NCBI RefSeq assembly: GCF_900116545.1
Contig: NZ_FPCK01000002.1
Location: 620,001-684,000, forward strand
Direction of reading: 5' to 3'
Length of the DNA stretch: 64,000 nucleotides
Origin: Devosia crocina
Lineage (GTDB): Bacteria; Pseudomonadota; Alphaproteobacteria; Rhizobiales; Devosiaceae
In this document: one piece after another, positions 26,649 through 35,456 of the stretch
How the letters are laid out: each line of letters opens with the position of its first letter
Position numbering within the stretch: position 1 is the first letter of the stretch
Position numbers and translations under genes: made by a program
Notes under the pieces: model-generated
Seen by the model: the letters and a program-made list of their open reading frames with translations, nothing else
Databases searched by the model: none
Told to the model about the DNA's origin: nothing

Positions 26649-28121
26649 TCATGCGCCCGTCTTGCTTACTCTGGCCTTGCGCCGGGAAACCGCGATTTCG
26701 GGCTCCTCCATGACCGGGGCGATCGGCTTGGTGCGCGGCATGCGGTTCCAGGCATCAAGTGCCGCGATCTTGTAGGCTTCGGCAAGAGTTGGGTAGTTGA
26801 AGGTGTTCTCGACGAAATAGTCGAGTGTGGCGCCCAGATTGAGCACGGCCTGACCGATATGGATCAATTCGGTCGCGCCCTCGCCCACGATATGGACGCC
26901 GAGCAGTTTGCGCGTTTCGAGCGAGACGATCATCTTCATCATGCCCGACTGGAGGCCCATGATGTGCCCGCGCGAGGTTTCTTGGAAACGCGCAACGCCG
27001 CATTCATAGGGAATGTTCTGCGCCCGCACTTGCTGCTCGGTGAGGCCCACTGTCGAGATTTCCGGCACGGCATAGATGCCATAGGGGAAAAATTCGGGTG
27101 CCGGCGGCATGGAGGCGCCAAAGGCATGAAGCGCAGCAATCCGGCCCTGTTCCATCGAGGTGGAGGCGAGCGAGGGGAAGCCGATCACGTCGCCGGCCGC
27201 ATAGATGTGCCGGATCGATGTCTGAAAGGTTGCCGGATCCACCTTGAGCCGGCCGCGCTCGTCGGGCACGACGCCACAGTGTTCAAGGCCCAGATCCTGG
27301 GTCGCACCCATCCGGCCGGCGGCATAAAGCACCATGTCGGAGCGGATCTGCCGCCCATCGCTGAGAACGGAGATGGCCCAGCCCTGCGCGTCCTTTTCCA
27401 CGCGCTCGACCTTGGCGCCCAAGCGAATGGTCATGCCGCGCTTGCGCAGGTCGTGGGTAAATTCCTCGATGATCTCGCGATCGATGAAATCGAGGTAGCT
27501 TTCCCTGGGCTCGATCAGCGTCACCGGCACATCAAGGGCCGAAAAGATGGTGGCGTATTCGATCCCGATCACGCCTGCGCCGATGACTGTGAGGCTGCGC
27601 GGCACGCGCGGCTCGCTCACCAGGCTGTCGCTGTCGAGAATGGTATAGTCATCAAACGGGATATTGGCCGGCCGATAAGGCGCCGTGCCCACCGCGATCA
27701 CCGCGAAGTCGAAACCGAAGACGTGCTCGTCACCGGTAAGGTCGCGCACGGCGATATGGTGATCGTCCTTGAAGCGGGCGACGCCGCCAAAGGTGCGCAC
27801 GCCGTTGCGGGCGAATTGATGCTCCAGCACCTCAATTTCATAGTCGAGCGTCTTGCGCAGCCGCGCACCCAGATCCTTGCCCTCGATGTCCTTCTTGACC
27901 CGGTAGGAGAGTCCATAAAAGCCGCGCTCGCGCCAGCCGGAGAGGTTGAGCACGGTTTCGCGCAGGGTCTTGGAGGGGATCGTGCCGGTATGAACAGAAA
28001 CGCCACCAAGACGCAGGCGATTTTCGACCACAAGCACGGATTTGCCGAGCTTTGCGGCCTGGATGGCGGCGCGGCGCCCGGCCGGTCCCGAGCCGATGAC
28101 GATAAGATCGAAGTGTTCCAA
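26649..28121 (-). CDS. sthA: Soluble pyridine nucleotide transhydrogenase (Si-specific)
   Basis: About 490 residues. TTG 28121 is preferred as start because GGGGG precedes it at a good distance and family members begin just before FDLIVIGSGPAG; a GTG at 28148 is the alternative. FAD-binding GSGPAGRRAAIQAAKLGKSV, second Rossmann motif for NAD(P) VIGAGVIGIEYATIFSALDV, YAAGRMG, and the C-terminal dimerisation domain (ATELIHIGQAVLNL; NTFNYPTLAEAYKIAALDAW). The active-site region reads GGVSVHTGTIPSKTLRE with no redox cysteines, which fits a transhydrogenase rather than a disulphide reductase. It interconverts NADPH and NADH in the cytoplasm. Confidence 0.92.
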   Translation of the reverse strand: MEHFDLIVIGSGPAGRRAAIQAAKLGKSVLVVENRLRLGGVSVHTGTIPSKTLRETVLNLSGWRERGFYGLSYRVKKDIEGKDLGARLRKTLDYEIEVLEHQFARNGVRTFGGVARFKDDHHIAVRDLTGDEHVFGFDFAVIAVGTAPYRPANIPFDDYTILDSDSLVSEPRVPRSLTVIGAGVIGIEYATIFSALDVPVTLIEPRESYLDFIDREIIEEFTHDLRKRGMTIRLGAKVERVEKDAQGWAISVLSDGRQIRSDMVLYAAGRMGATQDLGLEHCGVVPDERGRLKVDPATFQTSIRHIYAAGDVIGFPSLASTSMEQGRIAALHAFGASMPPAPEFFPYGIYAVPEISTVGLTEQQVRAQNIPYECGVARFQETSRGHIMGLQSGMMKMIVSLETRKLLGVHIVGEGATELIHIGQAVLNLGATLDYFVENTFNYPTLAEAYKIAALDAWNRMPRTKPIAPVMEEPEIAVSRRKARVSKTGA

Positions 28122-28272
28122 CAACTGGCCCCCGGTTCCGACATGCACGGCTTATGCCAGAGACATGACAACACAATAGCATAGGCCGGTGCAGCCCTGC
28201 ATGTGGGCCGCAGCCATGCGCATAGAGCACCTTAGCCCAAGAGTATTACCAATGGCTTCGGAGCCGAAGGGT

Positions 28273-29100
28273 TCAGCTATTTTCCGCAGCAGGATAGACG
28301 CCGAGAATGCTGAACTTGTCGGTAAAGAATTTCAGCTCGTCAAAGGCGTGCTGAACACCGACATCGTCCGGGTGACCCTCGATATCAGCATAGAACTGGG
28401 TGGCCGTAAACGCGCCGCCTACCATGTAGCTTTCGAGCTTGGTCATGTTGACGCCATTGGTGGCAAAGCCGCCCATAGCTTTATAGAGCGCGGCCGGCAC
28501 GTTGCGCACGCGGAAGATGAAGGTGGTTTTCACCTTGCCGCCATGCGGTGCGTTCTTTTCGGTGGGGGAGAGGATCAGGAACCGTGTGGTGTTGTGATCC
28601 GCATCTTCGATATTGCTGGCCATCACATCGAGACCATAAATCTCGCCGGCAAAGCGCGAGGCGATGGCGGCAACCGACTTGTCGGCCTTCTGTGCAATCT
28701 CGCGAGCCGAGCCGGCCGTATCGACCGCATTGATGGTTCGCAGGCCGCGCTGGGCGATGAAGCGCCGGCATTGCCCGAGCGCCACGGAGAGCGACTGCAC
28801 CGCCTTGACGTCATCGAGCGTGGCGCCGGGTACGCCGAGCAGGTTCATCTCGACCCGCAGATAGGTCTCCCCGATAATGAAGAGACCGCTTTCGGGCAGC
28901 AGGTGATGGATGTCGGTGATGCGGCCATAGAGCGAGTTTTCGACCGGCACGACTGCAAAATCGGCCTTACCGCTCTGCACCGCGTTAAGCGTTTCCTCGA
29001 AAGTGACGCAGCCCATGAACTCTTCGCCGGGAAAAACATTGGCTGCCGCAGCGTGGCTGAAGGCGCCGGGTTCGCCCTGGAAGGCAATTTTTCTGCTCAT
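28273..29100 (-). CDS. pheA: Prephenate dehydratase
   Basis: 275 residues, a monofunctional enzyme without a chorismate mutase domain. IAFQGEPGAFSHAAAANVFP at the start, VVPVENSLYGRITDIHHLL (substrate loop), and the catalytic NTTRFLIL (Thr-Arg-Phe) around 168-175. The C-terminal ACT domain (VPAALYKAMGGFATNGVNMT then KLESYMVGG) is the phenylalanine-binding feedback site. It converts prephenate to phenylpyruvate. The gene stands alone between sthA and the divergent cytochrome gene. Confidence 0.95.
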   Translation of the reverse strand: MSRKIAFQGEPGAFSHAAAANVFPGEEFMGCVTFEETLNAVQSGKADFAVVPVENSLYGRITDIHHLLPESGLFIIGETYLRVEMNLLGVPGATLDDVKAVQSLSVALGQCRRFIAQRGLRTINAVDTAGSAREIAQKADKSVAAIASRFAGEIYGLDVMASNIEDADHNTTRFLILSPTEKNAPHGGKVKTTFIFRVRNVPAALYKAMGGFATNGVNMTKLESYMVGGAFTATQFYADIEGHPDDVGVQHAFDELKFFTDKFSILGVYPAAENS

Positions 29101-29355
29101 GGGATGTCCATTCTTCTGGCTGAGGCGGCTTTAGACGCGGCATGAGGGTGGAGTCAATCAAAGGTTGCCAAGGGCGAGTGAGCATGACATTGGGGGATTT
29201 GTCATTTCGGGGGATTGCCCTGTTGCGCCTTAATGGGCGTAATACTATCTTCCGCGCGCGCCGGATCGGTCGGTTGAGGCCGGCTTTCTCCCAGGAAGCT
29301 GTAAGAAGATCGATCCGCTAAATGTCCACCGGGGATGGACCGGCAGAGAGACCAA

Positions 29356-30282
29356 ATGGATTCGTTTGAACTAAACAAGATCATGGGCGCCGTGCTTGGC
29401 ACACTTATGTTTGTCATGGGCATAGGCTTTCTGGCCGAGGCAATCTACCACCCCATCGAGGATCGCGGCGTCGGCTATGCGCTGCCTGAGCCCGAAGTGG
29501 CTGAAGCGGGTGCACCGGCCGATGCGGAGCCAGCCGTTCCGCTTGGCGTGCTCTTGGCAAGCGCAAGCGTCGATCGCGGTACCGCCGCTGTCCGCAAATG
29601 CCAGTCCTGCCACAATTTCGGTGAAGGCGAACCCAACAAGCAGGGTCCGAACCTCTACCATATCGTTGGCGCGCCCAAGGCGCATATCGAAGGCTTCCCC
29701 TATTCCGACATTCTGCTGCAGCAGCAGGCGGAAGGTCAGGTATGGTCCTACGAAAACCTCAACGCCTTCCTTGAAAACCCGCGCGGCTACGCGCCGGGAA
29801 CCAAGATGACCTTTGCCGGCGTCCGCTCGCCGGAAGAACGCGCCGACATCCTGGCCTACCTCCAGACGCTGTCGCCCGAACCCGTGCCGTTCCCCGAGCC
29901 GGAAGCGGAAGCCCCGCCCTCGGCTGAAGAAGCCGGCACGCCTGTCGAAGATGCGCCCGATGGCGAAGTCAATCCTGCCGAAGTGACGGCCCCCGAGGCC
30001 GATGCCGTCGAACCTGTCGAGCCTGAAGCCGTGATCGACACCCCGACCACGACGCAGAACGAAACGGCGATCGAAGGCACCCCGACCACCAGTGGACCGG
30101 GCGGAACGACAACCGACACCGCGCCTCCGGCAACCGGGACAACGCCGGGCACCAGCCCCGCTTCCGCTCCGGCGACGACACCAGCTCCGGAGCCAACGGC
30201 TCCGGCAGCCGCCCCGGCTTCGGCTCCGGCGACTACCCCGGCTCCGGCTCCGGCGACCACGCCTCCGGCCACAAATCAGTAA
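29356..30282 (+). CDS. Membrane-anchored cytochrome c with long Pro/Ala/Thr-rich C-terminal tail
   Basis: 308 residues from ATG 29356. N-terminal uncleaved anchor (about 8-31, MGAVLGTLMFVMGIGFLAEA), an acidic linker, a class I cytochrome c domain with heme site CQSCH (82-86) and axial Met in PGTKMTF (M151), as in CycM/c552-type cytochromes of alphaproteobacteria. After residue 175 comes an acidic Pro/Glu stretch and then about 90 residues of Pro/Ala/Thr repeats, which CycM normally lacks. The heme domain faces the periplasm and should carry electrons between bc1 complex and oxidase. The tail may span the peptidoglycan or act as a tether. A terminator follows. Confidence 0.88.
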   Translation: MDSFELNKIMGAVLGTLMFVMGIGFLAEAIYHPIEDRGVGYALPEPEVAEAGAPADAEPAVPLGVLLASASVDRGTAAVRKCQSCHNFGEGEPNKQGPNLYHIVGAPKAHIEGFPYSDILLQQQAEGQVWSYENLNAFLENPRGYAPGTKMTFAGVRSPEERADILAYLQTLSPEPVPFPEPEAEAPPSAEEAGTPVEDAPDGEVNPAEVTAPEADAVEPVEPEAVIDTPTTTQNETAIEGTPTTSGPGGTTTDTAPPATGTTPGTSPASAPATTPAPEPTAPAAAPASAPATTPAPAPATTPPATNQ

Positions 30283-30306
30283 GACATATTCGATCGTGAC
30301 GATCTT

Positions 30307-30336
30307 GAGCCGCGCCCCCAAAGCGCGGCTCTTTTT
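30307..30336 (+). terminator. Rho-independent terminator after the cytochrome gene
   Basis: GAGCCGCG (30307-30314) pairs with CGCGGCTC (30324-30331), followed by five T. It separates the cytochrome gene from the reductase gene that starts 17 bases on. Confidence 0.9.
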
Positions 30337-30352
30337 GTGAGGGGACCCATTC

Positions 30353-31294
30353 ATGCTGCTTTTGCACCTGTCCGACGTCAACGAGGCGAGTTGGGCCGAG
30401 GCCTTTGCCAAGGCACTGGCGCCCTACCCTGTCGTGCGGCGCGGCGATGATTTCGATCCCGCAGATGTGCGCTACATGTTCGTCTGGAAGCCCAAGCCCG
30501 ACGCCTTCGACGGCATGAGCGGGCTCGAAGCGATCCTCTCGCTCGGCGCGGGCGTCGATGCGCTACTCAAACATCCCAACCTGCCGGCCGATGTGCCGGT
30601 CGTGCGCTTCGTAGACGAGGATCTCAGCCAGCGGATGAGCGACTATGTGGTGGCCCATGTCGCCATGCATCACCGTCTCTATACCCGTTTTCGCCGGGAC
30701 CAGAAGGCGCGGCGCTGGAGCCAGCTCTATCCGCCCTCGGCAAGCCAGAGCACCGTGGGGATCATGGGCCTGGGCGTCCTCGGTCAGGATGCAGCGCGGC
30801 GCCTTGCTCCGCTCGGCTTTACCCTTCGTGGCTGGAGCCGCACGGCCAAGACCATCGAGGGCATGACCTGCTTTTCGGGCGCGGGTAGTTTTCAGGACTT
30901 TCTCCAGGGCACCGATATCCTCGTCAATCTCCTGCCCCTGACGCCCGAGACCACCGGCATTCTTAGCTACGAGACGTTCCGGGCCTTGCGCCACGGCCAG
31001 CTCGAAGGTGGGCCAGTGATCATCAACGCAGCGCGTGGTGGCCACCAGAGGGAAGCCGATATCGTGCGCGCGCTGGGTGATGGCACGCTGGGCGCGGCGA
31101 GCCTTGATGTGTTCGAGGTCGAGCCGCTGCCGCCCGAGAGCCCGCTATGGGACCTCGAGAACTGCTATATCACGCCCCATATCGCTGCCATCTCCGATGA
31201 AAAAAGCGGCGTGCGCTATTTCAGCCAGATCGTTCGCGATCATCTGAAGGGCAAGCCACTCATCAATGTAGTGGACCGCCATCGCGGATATTGA
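30353..31294 (+). CDS. Glyoxylate/hydroxypyruvate reductase A-like D-2-hydroxyacid dehydrogenase
   Basis: 313 residues. NAD(P) fold VGIMGLGVLGQDAARRLAPL (about 137-156), Arg in INAARGGHQRE (about 227), Glu in LDVFEVEPLPPESPLW and catalytic His in YITPHIAAISDE, a complete set for the GhrA subgroup; the short N-terminal half (LSLGAGVDALL) also matches GhrA. Reaction: glyoxylate to glycolate or hydroxypyruvate to glycerate with NADPH. ATG 30353 follows GAGGGGACC. It is likely transcribed from its own promoter, since a terminator precedes it. Confidence 0.88.
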   Translation: MLLLHLSDVNEASWAEAFAKALAPYPVVRRGDDFDPADVRYMFVWKPKPDAFDGMSGLEAILSLGAGVDALLKHPNLPADVPVVRFVDEDLSQRMSDYVVAHVAMHHRLYTRFRRDQKARRWSQLYPPSASQSTVGIMGLGVLGQDAARRLAPLGFTLRGWSRTAKTIEGMTCFSGAGSFQDFLQGTDILVNLLPLTPETTGILSYETFRALRHGQLEGGPVIINAARGGHQREADIVRALGDGTLGAASLDVFEVEPLPPESPLWDLENCYITPHIAAISDEKSGVRYFSQIVRDHLKGKPLINVVDRHRGY

Positions 31295-31366
31295 CGTAAA
31301 TTTCACTGGCTTAGATTGCGGATAGCCTTAATCTTCATTCCGCAACTGCTTCGTTGAAGAGACCAA

Positions 31367-32035
31367 ATGAACCATACCGCAACCGGCGCCAAACTGGGCT
31401 TCTATGACCGCCTGAAGCTTGCGACCCGGCATCGGCTTGCCGAGCCCATCCTGGCGCTGCTGTGCTTCCTCGAAGCCATGATCATCCCGGTCTTTCCTGA
31501 GATCATGCTGGCTCCGATGATCATTGCCGATCGGATGCGCGCCTGGCGCCTTGCGGCGATCTGCACGGTTTCTTCGGTTCTGGGCGGGCTGGCCGGTTAT
31601 GCGATCGGGTACTTCCTGTTCGACACGGTGGGCCGCGGCATCATCGAGCTCTATGGCGCATCGGACGGCTTTGCCACCCTTCAGCAGAGCTTCAAGGACA
31701 ATGGCGCGCTGATGATCCTGATCGGGGCGATTTCGCCGGTGCCCTACAAGGTCATCACCATCACCTCGGGCGTTGCGGGGCTCGACCTCTGGACCTTCGT
31801 GCTCTACGGCCTGATCGGGCGCGGCTTGCGCTACTTCGTGCCTTGCGGGCTCTTCTATTTCTTCGGCCCGGTCGCTGGGGAGTTCATCGAGAAGCACAAG
31901 CGTTGGGCCGGATTGGCGATGGTTGCCTTGGTGATCGTGGGCTTTGCGCTGGCGCCGCTGCTTTTTCCCAAGCCTAACGAGATCGACCTGGCGCCGATCC
32001 AGGCCATCATCAACGACGCCAATCCCGAAGGCTGA
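31367..32035 (+). CDS. YqaA/DedA family membrane protein (second copy)
   Basis: 222 residues with about five membrane segments. Motif pair as in the family: EAMIIPVFPEIMLAPMIIAD (about 37-56) and GAISPVPYKVITITSGVAGL with GRGLRYFVPCGLFYFFG. It is similar in plan to the protein at 17443-18024 (SFFPIPPDVLLIP; GVTPFPFKVVTVASGATGLD; YFFGAPV) but not a recent duplicate. It has a longer N-terminus and C-terminal tail. Proposed role in membrane lipid handling by family analogy only. The gene after it is convergent. Confidence 0.85.
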   Translation: MNHTATGAKLGFYDRLKLATRHRLAEPILALLCFLEAMIIPVFPEIMLAPMIIADRMRAWRLAAICTVSSVLGGLAGYAIGYFLFDTVGRGIIELYGASDGFATLQQSFKDNGALMILIGAISPVPYKVITITSGVAGLDLWTFVLYGLIGRGLRYFVPCGLFYFFGPVAGEFIEKHKRWAGLAMVALVIVGFALAPLLFPKPNEIDLAPIQAIINDANPEG

Positions 32036-32088
32036 CCTTGGTTCGAGCGGCAGCTCAGGCCAGCGAACTGGCCCGAGCGCATGGCTTC

Positions 32089-33435
32089 TCAGCCGAACCG
32101 CTGCTTGAGCGCCCCGTAAACGGCGCGGATGGCCTGATCTGTCGCGCCCACCGGACGCGCCGGACGCGCTTCCGGCGCCCAGGCGAAGATATCGAAGTGC
32201 ATCCAGGCCTTGGCCCGGCTGACAAAGCGGCGCAGGAACAGGGCGGCCGTGACCGAGCCGGCGAAACCGCCCGCACCGGTATTGTTGATATCGGCGATCT
32301 TGGAGGCGAGCTGCCCATCATAAGGGGCGTAGAGCGGCATGCGCCAAAGCGGATCTTCCGCAGCAAGCCCTGCGGCCACGGTCTCCGCCGCCCAGGCATC
32401 GTCGGTCGCGTAAAAGGCAGGTAGTTCCGGCCCCAGCGCCACGCGTGCAGCGCCTGTCAGCGTCGCCATGTCGAGCAGCACTTCGGGCTCTTCCTCGTCG
32501 GCCAGCGCCAGGGCATCGGCCAGGATCAGCCGGCCTTCCGCATCAGTGTTGCCGATCTCGACAGTCAGACCCAGTCGCGACCGAAGGATGTCGCCGGGCC
32601 GGAATGAATTGCCGGCAATGGCGTTTTCTACCACCGGCAAAAGCACGCGCAGGCGCACCGGCAGCCCCGCCGAGACGATCGTATGGGCAAGACCCAGAAC
32701 ATTGGCTGCGCCGCCCATGTCCTTTTTCATGGTGAGCATGCCCGCAGCGCTCTTGATATCGAGACCGCCGGTGTCGAAGGTCACGCCCTTGCCGACCAGC
32801 GTCACCTTGGGATGGGTTTCATCGCCCCATCGTAGATCGAGAAGGCGCGGCGCTTGCGCACTGGCGCGCCCGACCGCGTGGATCATCGGGAAATTCTGCT
32901 CCAGCAGCGCGTCGCCCACAATTGCAGAAAACGCCATGCCGCGCTCGGCGGCGAAAGCTTCCACAAAGGCGTGCAACGCATCCGGGCCGAGATCGCCTGC
33001 AGGCGTGTTGATGAGATCGCGCGCCAGCGATGCGGCAGTCACCTGGCGCTCGACCTCATCGGCATCGGCTTCTCCAGAGAGAACGAGAACCGGGCCGGGC
33101 TTGCTCTTACGATAGCGGTCGAAGCGATAGGCACCGAGCCGGAACGCGATCGCAGCGGTGGTCACATCCCCGGTCGCGCCAGCCAGGCGATATTCACCTG
33201 CCGGCAGGGCTGAAGCGGCAAGCCCGGCGATGAAGGGAGATCGATCCGCCTCTGCACCGGTGCCGAAAAGATATGCGGAAACGGCACCCTCCTCGTCGGG
33301 AAGGGCGAGCAACTTGCCGCGCTGGCCTGAAAACCCGTTGGCTTCGGCCCAGCGGCGCTGGCTGGCGCTCAGCCCTATGCCTTCCAGCGCTCGTTCGTCC
33401 ACGAGATAGAGGGGAGTGACTGCGGGGACGGACAT
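32089..33435 (-). CDS. Leucyl aminopeptidase family (M17) metallopeptidase
   Basis: 448 residues. C-terminal catalytic domain with GKGVTFDTGGLDIKSAAGML (first metal Lys/Asp), the family signature NTDAEGRLILADAL (about 305-318) and DIFAWAP at the end. The N-terminal domain is short, as in the PepA-like proteins of alphaproteobacteria annotated as leucyl aminopeptidase family. It removes N-terminal amino acids from peptides in the cytoplasm using two metal ions. The gene stands alone, between a convergent DedA gene and the divergent tadD. Confidence 0.93.
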   Translation of the reverse strand: MSVPAVTPLYLVDERALEGIGLSASQRRWAEANGFSGQRGKLLALPDEEGAVSAYLFGTGAEADRSPFIAGLAASALPAGEYRLAGATGDVTTAAIAFRLGAYRFDRYRKSKPGPVLVLSGEADADEVERQVTAASLARDLINTPAGDLGPDALHAFVEAFAAERGMAFSAIVGDALLEQNFPMIHAVGRASAQAPRLLDLRWGDETHPKVTLVGKGVTFDTGGLDIKSAAGMLTMKKDMGGAANVLGLAHTIVSAGLPVRLRVLLPVVENAIAGNSFRPGDILRSRLGLTVEIGNTDAEGRLILADALALADEEEPEVLLDMATLTGAARVALGPELPAFYATDDAWAAETVAAGLAAEDPLWRMPLYAPYDGQLASKIADINNTGAGGFAGSVTAALFLRRFVSRAKAWMHFDIFAWAPEARPARPVGATDQAIRAVYGALKQRFG

Positions 33436-33573
33436 GGCGCGCTCCTTATTCGGCTTACCCCTTCTAGCCTTTTGCCGGCGCCCTCCGCAATGCGCGTGGG
33501 AAGCAGTTTAACCGGCTGTTAGGGTTAATGATTTATTGCTCGAACTTGGGAAATTCCCCGCTGGAGTAAAGCC

Positions 33574-34344
33574 GTGCCGCTCAGCCTCATCCACCACCGC
33601 TCCTGGCGCATCCTGCTTCTGGCAGGGGTGGCAGCCCTGAGCCTTTCGGCCTGTGCTTCGAACCGGGGACAGTTGGGCAATACTGATTATTCCGCCCTGC
33701 CCGCCGAGCAGCGACATCAAACGCTTGCCGACCTGACGGCACGCTACAAATCCAATCCCCGCGACCGTGGCGTCGTCGTTCACTATGCGGCAGCCCTGCG
33801 CGCGGCAGGCCAGCCCCAGCAGGCCAGTGCTGCGCTTGAAAATGCCATGACCGCCTTTCCCGGCGACCTCGAGATTACGGTTGCTTATGCCAAGGCCCTG
33901 ACCGGCCAAGGGCAGTTCGACCAGGCCATCGCGGTGCTCGATACCGTGATCCGCCCCGACGCACCCGACTGGAACGCCCTCCTCGTGCGGGGCGCGGCGC
34001 TCGATCAGACCGGCCGGCACAGCGAGGCGCGGGCGCACTACAAACAAGCCGCGGTGATGGCCCCGGCAGAGGCCTCGATCGAGACCAATCTGGGCCTCTC
34101 CTTTGCCATGACCAATGATCTCCCCCAGGCCGAACAGCATCTGCGCCGCGCCCTGCAGATGCGCGGCGCCGGCTCGCAGACCCGGCAGAATCTGGCGCTG
34201 GTGGTCGGCCTGCAAGGCCGCTTCGATGAGGCCCGTGCGCTCTACGCGGCGCAACTGCCGCCCGACCAAGTCGAGGCCAATATGGCCTATGTCCGCGCTC
34301 TGCTCACCCAGCAGAATCGCTGGGACATGATCCCGAATGGCTGA
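33574..34344 (+). CDS. tadD: TadD-like TPR lipoprotein of the Tad pilus
   Basis: 256 residues from GTG 33574, which has CTGGAG at a proper distance. A lipobox LSLSACAS (Cys27) indicates an outer- or inner-membrane lipoprotein. Five or so tetratricopeptide units follow (e.g. AAALRAAGQPQQASAALENA; AKALTGQGQFDQAIAVLDTV). In Tad systems TadD acts as a pilotin-type assembly factor for the secretin. It is convergent with tadC of the main Tad cluster, an opposite orientation to the rest. A worn repeat (34374-34424) lies between them. Confidence 0.85.
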   Translation: MPLSLIHHRSWRILLLAGVAALSLSACASNRGQLGNTDYSALPAEQRHQTLADLTARYKSNPRDRGVVVHYAAALRAAGQPQQASAALENAMTAFPGDLEITVAYAKALTGQGQFDQAIAVLDTVIRPDAPDWNALLVRGAALDQTGRHSEARAHYKQAAVMAPAEASIETNLGLSFAMTNDLPQAEQHLRRALQMRGAGSQTRQNLALVVGLQGRFDEARALYAAQLPPDQVEANMAYVRALLTQQNRWDMIPNG

Positions 34345-34447
34345 GCGAACAGGCTGACACCGTTGAAAACAGCCCCCTTAGCCTAGCCCCCTCCCAGAAG
34401 GGCGAGAGACAGGGTAAGAGGCGTTTTCACCAGCGGCTCACCACCGA

Positions 34448-35446
34448 TCACCCCATCATCCCGTTGCTCATCACCTTGATGATGGCAGGCGCCATGATGA
34501 CGATGAAGAGCACCGGCAGAAAGAACAGGATCAGCGGCACGGTCAGCTTCGGCGGCAGGGCGGCGGCTTTCTTTTCCGCATCCATCATGCGCGTTTCGCG
34601 GCCCTCTTCGGCCATCACACGCAGCGCCTGACCCACTGAAGTGCCGTAGCGATCGGCCTGGATCAGGGCAGTCATCACCGATTTGACATTGTCGAGCCCG
34701 GTGCGGCGGCCAAGGTTTTCATAGGCGCGGGTGCGGTCTTCCAAAAACGAGAGCTCGGCAGTGGTCAGGGTCAGCTCTTCGGCCAGTTCGGCGCTTTGCT
34801 GGCCGATCTCACGCGCCACCCGCTTGAACGCGTGTTCCATCGACATGCCCGCCTCGACACAGAGGAGCAGAAGATCGAGGCAATCGGGCCAGGCGCGGCG
34901 GATCGAGTGCTGACGCTTTTGCGTAGCGTTCTTGAGCATGATGACGGGAAGGTAGGACCCGACAAGTCCCACACCTACCGCAAAGACTAGGTTGAGATAA
35001 ACCGGCCGCTCGCCCGGCACGACAAGAAGCAGATAAAAGGCCGCAACGACAAAGAGGATCAGCGGGGTCGCAAAGCGCTGGAACAGAAAGCTCGTCAGGT
35101 GCCCTTGGCCGCGAAAGCCGGCCATGGCGAGCTTGTCGACGGTGGTGTCGTCCTGAAAGGCCTTTTTGAGGTCGAGCCGGTCGACCGCCTTTTTCATGTA
35201 TGTCTTGGTTTCCGTGCTGCGCCGGAACGAGCCGCGCTCTTCCTGGACCGCCGCCTTGCCGCGAAGGCGCGCCATTTCCTCGGCCCGCATCCGATCCCGC
35301 TCAAGCGCCACGCGTTTGACGCGCACGCGCATGTCCTGCTTGACGATCAACGACTGCCCGAAGGTGACGACCACCGCTGCAACTGAAATCGCGGCAAGCA
35401 CGGCGATCAGGAATTCGCGCTGGGTCAAAAGCTCGACGATGTCCAC
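34448..35446 (-). CDS. tadC: Tad inner-membrane platform protein TadC
   Basis: 332 residues with an N-terminal membrane segment, a paired helix block in the middle and two C-terminal segments (LPPKLTVPLILFFLPVLFIV, then APAIIKVM). The T2SSF/GspF domain is seen in SIRRAWPDCLDLLLLCVEAGMS, EHAFKRVAREI and DRYGTSVGQALRVMAEEGR. Together with TadB it forms the inner-membrane platform on which the ATPase drives Flp pilin polymerisation. Last gene of the cpaB-C-E-F-tadB-C set, 10 bases after tadB. Confidence 0.93.
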   Translation of the reverse strand: MDIVELLTQREFLIAVLAAISVAAVVVTFGQSLIVKQDMRVRVKRVALERDRMRAEEMARLRGKAAVQEERGSFRRSTETKTYMKKAVDRLDLKKAFQDDTTVDKLAMAGFRGQGHLTSFLFQRFATPLILFVVAAFYLLLVVPGERPVYLNLVFAVGVGLVGSYLPVIMLKNATQKRQHSIRRAWPDCLDLLLLCVEAGMSMEHAFKRVAREIGQQSAELAEELTLTTAELSFLEDRTRAYENLGRRTGLDNVKSVMTALIQADRYGTSVGQALRVMAEEGRETRMMDAEKKAAALPPKLTVPLILFFLPVLFIVIMAPAIIKVMSNGMMG

Positions 35447-35456
35447 GCGCGGTCTC

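Noticed and set aside
26859-28184. Open frame of 441 codons on the plus strand opposite sthA
   Set aside because: sthA on the minus strand has both dinucleotide-binding motifs and dimer domain; the opposite frame is a shadow.
29856-30272. Repetitive DNA in the cytochrome tail as a mobile or satellite repeat
   Set aside because: The repeats are a result of Pro/Ala/Thr codons in one frame and vary in unit length; there is no exact DNA repeat unit.
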